A DNA stretch of 28,147 nt from a virus: IMG/VR virus record IMGVR_UViG_3300004807_000090, positions 1 through 28,147 of that record, one strand, 5' to 3'. The translations under genes and the position numbers were made by a program. Each line of letters starts with the position of its first letter. The first letter of the stretch is position 1. Of the stretch, positions 21,768 through 28,147 are shown piece after piece. Under the pieces are notes generated by a model that was not told the DNA's origin, made no database searches, and saw nothing but the letters and a program-made list of their open reading frames with translations.

Positions 21768-23303
21768 ATGCCTATTTCTAACTACCAAGTGCCTGGTGTG
21801 TATGTAACGCAGACAACATCTGCGCTGACCAGCGTTAGCCCCACCAGCCTTAGCATCGCTATTGTAGCTGACCAGCCCACTCCAGGTAGTCAGACTGATA
21901 CTTTCTATGCACCAGTTCCAACCAGTGGTATCCCACTAGGTCAGTTGACTGTTCCCACGGTAAACACCACATCGACCGGTACTTATGCTAGCTATTCAGG
22001 GTTTACTCTCACCTGGGCTAGCGGCATTAGCGGTACGACTGTAACAGGAACATACGGATACAACTTTAATATTAGTACTGCTAACGGCATCAGCACCCTT
22101 ACAACAGTTGGTGTTACAGCAACTGGAGTTAACGCACTTCCCAGTGGCACGCTAACCTTACAGTACGGTCACAATTGGGGGGCATACGGTAGGTACACCA
22201 GCCAGAACGCTGTATCCAGTGCTATTGGGCCAGCAATCAGTGGTACAACTATCGTCAACCCAGCAGTTCTTGCAAGCCAGTTAGCGTTCCAGAACGGCGC
22301 TAGTATTGTAAGTATCGTACCAGTAGCTCGTGTATCGAACAGTGGCTCTGCTCAACCCAGTGACTGGGCTAACACATTGACTGTAGCCACTAGCGGTAGC
22401 AACCCAATCTACCTGTCCAACACTGCTGCTGATGTTATTGTACCTCTCAACTCACTTACATCCAGTGGTGTTATCACCGGTGTAACTGCAGGTACTGTAG
22501 CTTATGCTATCAACTCTTACATCAACACTCAGGCTAACAATGGTATCTATCAGAGAGCTTTCCTGGGTGTAGATGGCACCAATGCTCAGACCACAGTAGC
22601 TAGTTACCAGGCTCTTGCCAATGGTTTTAACAGTTCCAGAGTTAGCGTTATCTACCCTCCTGTAGTTAACTTTAATCCTGGTCTTAACACCACAAACGGT
22701 TTGAGCAACGCTACAATTAACATTGCTGGTTACTATGTTGCTGCCGCACTAGCTGGTTTGTTTGTAGGCCAGCAGCCGGACATCAGCACGCCAATCACCA
22801 ACAAGCAGGTGCTTGGTTTCAATGACATCCCCAACCAGATCAACCTGACAGATGCACAGACAAGTTATTTGCCTTATGGAGTTCTTGTTGTTCGCAAGAA
22901 GACAGATGGAAACTTCTGGGTACTGCATGGGCTAACCACCAATGTACAAAACTGGTTGACACAAGAGATTTCCATCAGTGCAATTGGTGACAGACTGGCA
23001 CAGCTTGTAAGGACTGACCTGATCAACAGTTATCTGGTTGGTGGGCCTCTCACAAAGAATACAAGTGCTGCTGCACTGGCTACTGTACAGGCGACTCTTA
23101 CTAATGCTCTGAGCAATGGCCTGATTCAGGGCTATCAGAACCTTAGCTTCGCAGTCAATCCAGCTACGCCTACAACAATTACTGTCAGCTTCCAATATGC
23201 ACCGACGTTCCCAATCAATTACATCCAGGCCAATGTCAGCCTTAACACGCAGACCGGTCAAGTAGTTTATGGTAACGCTCAGAGCAACTTCGTAGTCTAC
23301 TAG
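21768..23303 (+). CDS. Tail sheath protein
   Basis: The 511-residue product starts MPISNYQVPGVYVTQTTSAL, the typical sheath N-terminus, with GAAGGAG before the ATG. The C-terminal half holds sheath-type features: SSRVSVIYPPVVNFNPG, IAGYYVAAALAGLFVGQQPD, LPYGVLVVRKKTDGNFWVLH, and the ending FAVNPATPTTITVSFQYAPT with PINYIQANVSLN. Together with the tube gene downstream this shows a contractile tail. The N-terminal half includes a Thr/Ser-rich beta insertion (about residues 65-130) that probably faces outward. The gap before it (about 70 bases) has only a small 5-bp hairpin. Confidence 0.9.
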   Translation: MPISNYQVPGVYVTQTTSALTSVSPTSLSIAIVADQPTPGSQTDTFYAPVPTSGIPLGQLTVPTVNTTSTGTYASYSGFTLTWASGISGTTVTGTYGYNFNISTANGISTLTTVGVTATGVNALPSGTLTLQYGHNWGAYGRYTSQNAVSSAIGPAISGTTIVNPAVLASQLAFQNGASIVSIVPVARVSNSGSAQPSDWANTLTVATSGSNPIYLSNTAADVIVPLNSLTSSGVITGVTAGTVAYAINSYINTQANNGIYQRAFLGVDGTNAQTTVASYQALANGFNSSRVSVIYPPVVNFNPGLNTTNGLSNATINIAGYYVAAALAGLFVGQQPDISTPITNKQVLGFNDIPNQINLTDAQTSYLPYGVLVVRKKTDGNFWVLHGLTTNVQNWLTQEISISAIGDRLAQLVRTDLINSYLVGGPLTKNTSAAALATVQATLTNALSNGLIQGYQNLSFAVNPATPTTITVSFQYAPTFPINYIQANVSLNTQTGQVVYGNAQSNFVVY

Positions 23304-23311
23304 GAGAACAC

Positions 23312-23785
23312 ATGGCTAATTCAAAATTCCGTGTAGGTGGTGGGTATACAGCCTTTGTATACAATGGTCAGCCACTGATTTATGCACAGATGATCAGTGA
23401 GGTTGGACCACAGCCTGTTCAGCAACCTCAGCCTATTCAACCTCTAGACAGCCCATACCCAATCGAGATTGCGTTCCCAATCGCTTTGAGTGCTGGGACT
23501 CTAGAAATCATGTTCCTGGAACAATGGAATGCCGAAGTATGGGCACAGCTCGGTGGGAATTTCTCTACTGCTAGTGACCTTCTGGATGTATTCAAAGCTC
23601 AGCTGGCCCAGGGTGAAGTAACCTGTGTAAAGGTTATCAACAAGCCAGATGGCACACAACGTAAGATTGTTTATCAGGGTTGTGTTGTAACCAACGTAAC
23701 TATCGATGAGCAGATCAACATCCAGAGCATGACAATCCCAAAGACTATCCGTATCGTATATCGTTCAAGAAAAGAACTCCTCTAA
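23312..23785 (+). CDS. Tail tube protein
   Basis: The 157-residue product follows the sheath with a TAGGAG junction, where the SD overlaps the stop. Tube-like features are its small size, the position between sheath and chaperones, and a beta pattern including YPIEIAFPIALSAGTLEIMF, WNAEVWAQLGG and a repeated Gln/Pro loop (PQPVQQPQPIQPLDSP). The C-terminus NIQSMTIPKTIRIVYRSRKE is also tube-like. It would form the hexameric inner tube through which DNA passes. Confidence 0.8.
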   Translation: MANSKFRVGGGYTAFVYNGQPLIYAQMISEVGPQPVQQPQPIQPLDSPYPIEIAFPIALSAGTLEIMFLEQWNAEVWAQLGGNFSTASDLLDVFKAQLAQGEVTCVKVINKPDGTQRKIVYQGCVVTNVTIDEQINIQSMTIPKTIRIVYRSRKELL

Positions 23786-23801
23786 GGAAAGGTAACATAA
23801 A
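23783..23801 (+). promoter_or_regulatory. Strong ribosome-binding leader, same as capsid gene
   Basis: TAAGGAAAGGTAA (23783-23795) is identical to the 13 bases before the capsid gene and lies 6 bases before the ATG at 23802. Confidence 0.6.
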
Positions 23802-24809
23802 ATGGCTGCTCGTTCATTTGTAATTCAGCTACAACCTGGAGTCGGTCAAGCTATCCTGCCTGACCACAGAAAGATGCTTCCAGGTGTTCAGTACACAGTA
23901 GACGCAGAGACATTCAGCAAGATCAGCCTGGGTGCTCGCCAGAATATCATCAAGGTTGTTAACGTCAACCTGGACGACACTGGAACCGGTAGCGTAACTA
24001 CTGCTAGTGGCACATTCGTGCTCGCACAATCCTCTAATGGTCTTAACCTGCAGGCTGCTGGCAGCGGAATCAGCTTCAATAACCTGCTCACCCAGGTAAG
24101 TCCTAACCTGAGCTCGTTCAGCATCGCAGGCTTTGCCGCTCAGGGGTATGACGCTGGTGGTACAGCTGGTAGCAACACTGGTATTGGTCTGCCAGCAGCC
24201 ACGCTTAGCGGTGCTGCAGCAAACCAGACACTGGTTGGTCCTGACGGTGCTCGCTATGCACTGACTTACAACGGAACTGCCAGCACCATTAGCGGTGGCT
24301 GGGCAACAGTATGGTACGACGAGCAGAACCGTTACATCACGGTTGCAAGTGGGGCTACCTACCTGGTCACACAAGATGCTATCGGTACACCATACAACGT
24401 CAGCAGCAACGTAAGTGGAACCAGCACGCAGGGTGGCTACGTTACTGCTATCGGTACCAAGCAGGGTGGATTCTCTGGAGTTGCTCTGGTCAGTATCCCA
24501 ACAGGTAACTTTGGTTGGGTACAGATCGAGGGTGTTTGCCCCAACGTTGTTGTACCAAGCGGCACTGCAGCTGGTAGCACAGTCGGTGTTGACATGACCA
24601 GTGGTGTTGGTGCAGCCAAGACGTTCGCACCACAAGCCACTGTTGTAAGTAGCAGCAACGTTGTCACTGGCAGTGCACTGGCCAACAACGTGTTCGGTAC
24701 CACTCTTACCACTGCTGTCAGCGGAACTAATGGTCAGTACTACGCCAGTGTTGACATCCGTAGCCGCAGAGTAAAGAAGCCATACGTACGAGTCCTCAAC
24801 AAGAACTAG
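23802..24809 (+). CDS. Abundant tail-associated structural protein
   Basis: The 335-residue product is between the tube and the tail chaperones. It begins MAARSFVIQLQPGVGQAILP and continues as Gly/Ser/Thr/Ala-rich beta sequence (for example GYDAGGTAGSNTGIGLPAAT), ending in a basic tail (RSRRVKKPYVRVLNKN). Preferred-codon use and the same leader as the capsid gene suggest high expression. It may be a decoration or second tail-tube-surface protein. The family is not recognised. Confidence 0.6.
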   Translation: MAARSFVIQLQPGVGQAILPDHRKMLPGVQYTVDAETFSKISLGARQNIIKVVNVNLDDTGTGSVTTASGTFVLAQSSNGLNLQAAGSGISFNNLLTQVSPNLSSFSIAGFAAQGYDAGGTAGSNTGIGLPAATLSGAAANQTLVGPDGARYALTYNGTASTISGGWATVWYDEQNRYITVASGATYLVTQDAIGTPYNVSSNVSGTSTQGGYVTAIGTKQGGFSGVALVSIPTGNFGWVQIEGVCPNVVVPSGTAAGSTVGVDMTSGVGAAKTFAPQATVVSSSNVVTGSALANNVFGTTLTTAVSGTNGQYYASVDIRSRRVKKPYVRVLNKN

Positions 24810-24822
24810 TACGCCCAGGGTA

Positions 24823-24848
24823 GGTGCGATATAATAGTGTATCGCACC
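24823..24848 (+). repeat. Perfect 9-bp hairpin before the chaperone genes
   Basis: GGTGCGATA-TAATAGTG-TATCGCACC forms a perfect 9-bp stem with an 8-base loop, located between the 23802 gene and the chaperone gene and before its SD (AGAGGA). No T-run follows, so a standard terminator is unlikely. A TATAAT (24830-24835) overlaps the loop, but there is no good -35 element. Confidence 0.65.
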
Positions 24849-24864
24849 CTAGACCAGAGGAATC

Positions 24865-25356
24865 ATGGAAAATAGTTTCACTGAAGAGACAGAAAATATT
24901 TCAACCTTCCCAGACGCCTGGAAGGATGAATTCGAGGGGTTGCTGTTCCTGGGTTACCTACAGAGTGAGGTAACCCAGATCCCCTTTCATAAGTTCGTTG
25001 TTAAGACTCTTACTATCAACGAAAAGATTGAAGTCAGCCTGATCACAAAACCATATCTTGATAGTGTTGGTTTTAACCGTGCCTGGAAATCAGCTACGGT
25101 AGCAGCAGGTCTAGTTAGCGTTGATGATCGGCCTCTTATTCCTTCACTTAAGAGTGTCAACTCATTAAAGCAAAAGTTTGATTATGTCACGCAAAACTGG
25201 TATGACGTTGTTGTAGAGATACTGTACGATGAGATTCAGCGGCTAGAGGATAAGGCAATAGTCGTTTTGGGCGAACTGGGTATCTTGCAGACAGTCGCCA
25301 CCAACAGTATCTTTGCTGATGAGGAAACTAATGATATCCCAAAAGATGGGAATTAG
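24865..25356 (+). CDS. Tail assembly chaperone (G-type)
   Basis: The 163-residue product has SD AGAGGA 4 bases before the ATG and precedes the tape measure gene, the standard position for the lambda G-like chaperone. The sequence is helical and acidic: FPDAWKDEFEGLLFLGYLQS, TINEKIEVSLITKPYLDSVG, FDYVTQNWYDVVVEILYDEI. Near its end the slippery heptamer allows some ribosomes to continue as the longer GT product. It binds the tape measure protein during tail assembly (family knowledge). Confidence 0.82.
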   Translation: MENSFTEETENISTFPDAWKDEFEGLLFLGYLQSEVTQIPFHKFVVKTLTINEKIEVSLITKPYLDSVGFNRAWKSATVAAGLVSVDDRPLIPSLKSVNSLKQKFDYVTQNWYDVVVEILYDEIQRLEDKAIVVLGELGILQTVATNSIFADEETNDIPKDGN

Positions 25357-25775
25357 ATCCTTATGTTATTGAGCGTGCAGAGGTAGCATATCTGCGTGGC
25401 ATATTGAACCAGACTGATCTTAATATGGTTCAAGAGCAGTTGCTGTTTGCTGTTATACACCGCAATAAGGTTAAAGATTCTGAAGATGAACTGCGAAAGT
25501 TCGAACAGATGATGATGATCAATAATCCTGCTATGTACAATGAGTACATCAAGCAAAAGCAGGATGAAGCTGACAGCGGCAACAGCGGAGTTACCTGGGT
25601 AACACCAGAGAGTGTTGAAGAAGCCAACGAGCTGCTAAAGCTGTTCTCAGATATTGATGAACAGGTTAAGTCAACAAAGTCAGAAAAGGAAAAGCAAGAA
25701 GATATGGAATTCATCAAGCAGATACAGTCTATAGACATGTTTGATGATATCGATATTGACCTGATTGGTGATTAG
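24865..25775 (+). CDS. Tail assembly chaperone G-T fusion (-1 frameshift)
   Basis: The T frame is open from 25335 to the stop at 25773-25775 and has no convincing start of its own. A -1 shift at CCCAAAA (25338-25344) joins G residues 1-160 to 143 T residues (RWELDPYVIERAEVAYLRGI...), giving about 303 residues. The T part contains a long charged helical region (VKDSEDELRKFEQMM) and an acidic end (FDDIDIDLIG). The exact join, the helical composition and the gene order match the tail chaperone pairs of many long-tailed phages. Confidence 0.82.
25338..25344 (+). other. Programmed -1 ribosomal frameshift site CCCAAAA
   Basis: In the G frame the heptamer reads C-CCA-AAA, a canonical X-XXY-YYZ slippery site four codons before the G stop. 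After slipping, translation enters the open T frame. A possible downstream stem (CGTGCAGA 25374-25381 with TCTGCGTG 25391-25398) begins 29 bases later, further than typical stimulators, so its role is uncertain. Confidence 0.82.
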
Positions 25776-25777
25776 CC

Positions 25778-28147
25778 GTGCCAGAGATTGTCTTTAACAT
25801 CACTGTTAATGCCAACGGTGCAGCTGATGCTATGTCGAGCCTGGAGTCTGCTGCTTCTCAAACAGCAAAAGACTTCCAGGCTATGGGCGATGCTCTTGGC
25901 GGCGTGCTTGATCGTGCTTCAAAACTTGCTGAGTTCTTCCAAGAGAACGTAAACCTTCTGGGTCAGATGAAAGAGATCCTTGGCCTTATTGGTGCAATGA
26001 ATGAAGCTAACCAGTCTGCTCTGAATAATAACCTACAGGCTATACGTGAGATGACCACAAGTATCATCAAACAGGGTGGAACTTTCAACGATGTTAACAG
26101 AGCCCTATCATCTGCCACTTCAACGTTTGGTGGGTCCACCGGCAGCATGGTATACGACTTCCTTGCTGATGCAAGGAAGAGGCAATCATTTGAAAGTCAG
26201 CATGCTTCAACCCGTTCTGAACAGAACGCTGTAGACCTTAGTATCAATGACCCTTTAAAGGATCTCAAGGCAAGAGCACGAGCAGCGACCAGAGACGCTG
26301 CGGGTAGGACATCAGTTCCTCCTGAAGAAATACACTATGATGACGCTGAGCACGGTCCGCGTAAAGCACCTGGCTATGGAGATATTCGCATACCAGAGCC
26401 TGGCAGCCATGCGCTACATCTTGTAGAAGGCGGTGGACGAACTGCTACATCAACAATGATATACCCTGCTACCGATGCATTCAACAACGCAAGGCAAGCA
26501 CTAAAAGAAAACTTCTCTAACATACAAAACAAGTATGGATTCAGAAACACTGGCGTCCACATGTCAGCTCTGGATGCATACGATCAGGGTACACGACAGA
26601 TCGATAGGATACTGGGTACCCGTGGCTTTGGTGGCTCACTCGGCAGCTTCATGAAAAAAGAGATGTTCGGTAATCGTGATGATGTCAGAGCAGCCATTAA
26701 AGAAATAATGGGTACCGGAGATAAAGCAGCAGCCGGATTTGCTAATGCATATGCTGGTAGGGACCGTAGTGGTGGGCCGCTACAAAAAGGTAGCTCAGAA
26801 GAATTAATCTATAATGTTATGAAAAAGCTAGATCGAAATCTGAGCATAGCTAATAGCATTAGTGGCTATTCTATAGGTGGAATAGTAAACCCTGACACTG
26901 GTAAAAGAGAGGGTGGCCTAACTCTTGGCCAGATAGGTGGTGGTCTTGGAACAGCCTACAATGCATACCAGCTAGCCAATCAGGTTGCAGGCATGGTGAG
27001 GGTAGGGACAGGCTACGCACAGAACCAAGCCCAGGGATACGGAAACGTTGACTATGGTAGGAGTGCAGGAAACTTCATGGATAATGTAGTACGTTCATGG
27101 GGTGGTTTAAACCCAACATACAGCTTTGGTAATGCTCAGCAAGCACAGAATGCTGGCATTGGCTTGGGTTATCGTGGAGACCTGCTAGGTCAGTATCAGA
27201 ATGCCGCTCAGTCTCTGCAAATACAGAATGGTATGACACAGGGTCAGACAGCGCAGGCAATCGGTGCACTACAGCAGGTTGGCATGAACCCAGCACAAAC
27301 TGCTGCAATGATTCAATCAATGCGGAATACAGCTAACTCGAATGGCTCATACTTTAACACTGCTGCAGGACAAACTGCTGGAATTGCTGCACAGGGTAGT
27401 TTTATGCAGTGGGGTGGTAGCACTAGTGCCAGTGGAGCAGCTGGCAGGATAGCTAATAAATTTACTGGCAGCAACCCAGCTCTTGCCGGAACTGGTCTGA
27501 CTGGTCAGGACCTGATGAACAGTCAGTTCGGAATGGCAATGATGTCACAACAGCTTGGTATAAGTTATAATCAGATGTATGCTTACCGTGAGAAGATGAT
27601 GGGCACTGCTTCTGGTGCCAACAAATTTATTGATATGTACAGTGGCAGCATTATCAAGATGCTTTCAAACAGTGTTGGCAGAGATCTCATGACTGTTAAG
27701 AGCGTGCATGAGCTTGATCAGTACGCCAATGTTCTTATGGGTGTGTTGCAGGGTATGGGTATTAATATCCAGGGGCCATATGAAGCAACACAGTATGTAT
27801 TTGAGCAGATCCAACAGGCTAAAGGTAAGTTTAATACAGTTAGTGGATCTGTTACAGGTAATGGTACTTATAACGGTGCACCGATGAGTGCTAGCAACCA
27901 CCCAACTAGAGCAGATGGTTCATATGGTTCATCCAGTGGTGGGACAACAGGTTCATCCAGTGGTGGGACAACAACAGTGCCATCCCCTTCTGCAACTTCT
28001 TCTAACCATGCATCAGCACAAGCAATGGCTAGCGCTAGCACTCAGGCATTAACATCTTTATCAAGTCAGACAGCAGGAGCAGTTGGTGGCCAAGCAGCAG
28101 CACTTGCTGTAGAAGTTGCATTCAAGCAACCTCATCTTGATAAATTA
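25778..28147 (+). CDS. Tape measure protein, 3'-truncated by the window
   Basis: The frame is open from GTG 25778 to the window end (790 codons), so the protein is at least 790 residues. It starts 2 bases after the T stop; TGGTGA upstream can serve as SD. The N-terminus PEIVFNITVNANGAADAMSS is followed by helical sequence (QMKEILGLIGAMNEANQSAL), then Gly/Ala/Gln-rich helical repeats (QAQNAGIGLGYRGDLLGQYQ, GMTQGQTAQAIGALQQVGMN), all typical of tape measures. A 24-base tandem duplication encodes GSSSGGTT twice at residues 717-732. The protein sets tail length and is threaded in the tube. C-terminal domains are outside the window. Confidence 0.85.
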   Translation, partial: MPEIVFNITVNANGAADAMSSLESAASQTAKDFQAMGDALGGVLDRASKLAEFFQENVNLLGQMKEILGLIGAMNEANQSALNNNLQAIREMTTSIIKQGGTFNDVNRALSSATSTFGGSTGSMVYDFLADARKRQSFESQHASTRSEQNAVDLSINDPLKDLKARARAATRDAAGRTSVPPEEIHYDDAEHGPRKAPGYGDIRIPEPGSHALHLVEGGGRTATSTMIYPATDAFNNARQALKENFSNIQNKYGFRNTGVHMSALDAYDQGTRQIDRILGTRGFGGSLGSFMKKEMFGNRDDVRAAIKEIMGTGDKAAAGFANAYAGRDRSGGPLQKGSSEELIYNVMKKLDRNLSIANSISGYSIGGIVNPDTGKREGGLTLGQIGGGLGTAYNAYQLANQVAGMVRVGTGYAQNQAQGYGNVDYGRSAGNFMDNVVRSWGGLNPTYSFGNAQQAQNAGIGLGYRGDLLGQYQNAAQSLQIQNGMTQGQTAQAIGALQQVGMNPAQTAAMIQSMRNTANSNGSYFNTAAGQTAGIAAQGSFMQWGGSTSASGAAGRIANKFTGSNPALAGTGLTGQDLMNSQFGMAMMSQQLGISYNQMYAYREKMMGTASGANKFIDMYSGSIIKMLSNSVGRDLMTVKSVHELDQYANVLMGVLQGMGINIQGPYEATQYVFEQIQQAKGKFNTVSGSVTGNGTYNGAPMSASNHPTRADGSYGSSSGGTTGSSSGGTTTVPSPSATSSNHASAQAMASASTQALTSLSSQTAGAVGGQAAALAVEVAFKQPHLDKL
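27926..27973 (+). repeat. Perfect 24-bp tandem duplication in tape measure gene
   Basis: Two identical 24-base copies (27926-27949 and 27950-27973) encode GSSSGGTT-GSSSGGTT. With no base difference between copies it looks recent. It lies in a Ser/Gly/Thr-rich linker, so length change there may be tolerated. Confidence 0.9.

Noticed and set aside
23829-24635. Minus-strand open frame of 268 codons opposite the 23802 gene
   Set aside because: Same reason: antisense to a biased coding sequence, with Ser/Thr/Cys-rich translation caused by reverse-complemented Gly/Ala/Thr codons.
24807-24835. Promoter with TATAAT at 24830-24835
   Set aside because: The -10 hexamer is perfect, but no acceptable -35 (TAGTAC at 17-base spacing) or extended -10 is present, and it is inside a strong hairpin. 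Not called as a promoter.
25404-25775. Independent 123-codon gene starting at TTG 25404
   Set aside because: No ribosome site, and the same frame is open back to 25335. It is better explained as the T part of the -1 frameshift product.
1-28147. tRNA genes, CRISPR array or insertion sequences
   Set aside because: Spacers are nearly all under 140 bases and contain no cloverleaf, no direct repeat-spacer pattern and no transposase; the only mobile elements seen are the intein and the homing endonuclease gene.

Overview
This window is a single-strand (+) morphogenesis cluster of a large contractile-tailed phage (myovirus morphotype, Caudoviricetes). The diagnostic genes are a portal protein, a capsid maturation protease, a probable scaffold, a major capsid protein, head-tail connectors, a tail sheath, a tail tube, a frameshifted pair of tail assembly chaperones and the start of a tape measure gene. 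Genes are tightly packed. Many are joined by ATGA, TGATG or TAATG stop/start overlaps, or have a Shine-Dalgarno running straight out of the previous stop codon (TAAGGA type). Every convincing gene is on the + strand. No tRNA, CRISPR array or insertion sequence was seen. GC is a little under 50% by eye. The host cannot be read from the sequence. The style of the NlpC/P60 lysin and the portal/protease/capsid set recalls large actinobacterial myoviruses (Bxz1-like), but this is inference and the moderate GC does not fit a high-GC host.

Layout. (1) 2-1798: 3' part of a virion structural protein whose start lies outside the window, then a small Cys-containing ORF. (2) 2010-5393: portal protein interrupted by a 342-residue intein carrying a LAGLIDADG homing endonuclease. 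(3) 5390-6334: three small genes: a soluble 64-aa protein, a single-TM coiled-coil protein and a DUF1003 membrane protein. (4) 6383-10844: protease, a protein with two zinc ribbons, a charged Cys-rich probable scaffold, a probable head decoration protein and the major capsid protein. (5) 10845-10980: a gene-free spacer made almost entirely of consecutive inverted repeats. (6) 10981-18304: a block of unknown structural, fibre and adhesin-like genes, including a collagen-like plus glycine-rich fibre, and an NlpC/P60 peptidoglycan peptidase. (7) 18304-21695: connector and neck genes, interrupted by a Vsr-like homing endonuclease gene. (8) 21768-24809: sheath, tube and an accessory structural protein. 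(9) 24865-28147: chaperones G and G-T made through a canonical -1 slippery site, then the tape measure gene, which runs off the window.

How the genes work together: portal, protease, scaffold and capsid protein build and mature the prohead. The connector and neck proteins close the head and join it to a tail built from tube, sheath and tape measure with help from the G/GT chaperones. The fibre block and the lysin probably provide host recognition and cell-wall penetration.

The most interesting signals are: two independent homing elements in one structural cluster; an apparent recoded duplicate of the connector gene's C-terminus at the end of the inserted endonuclease gene; the hairpin array after the capsid gene; a DUF1003 membrane protein next to a TM/coiled-coil protein inside the head module; and two proteins with repeated Cys clusters between protease and capsid.
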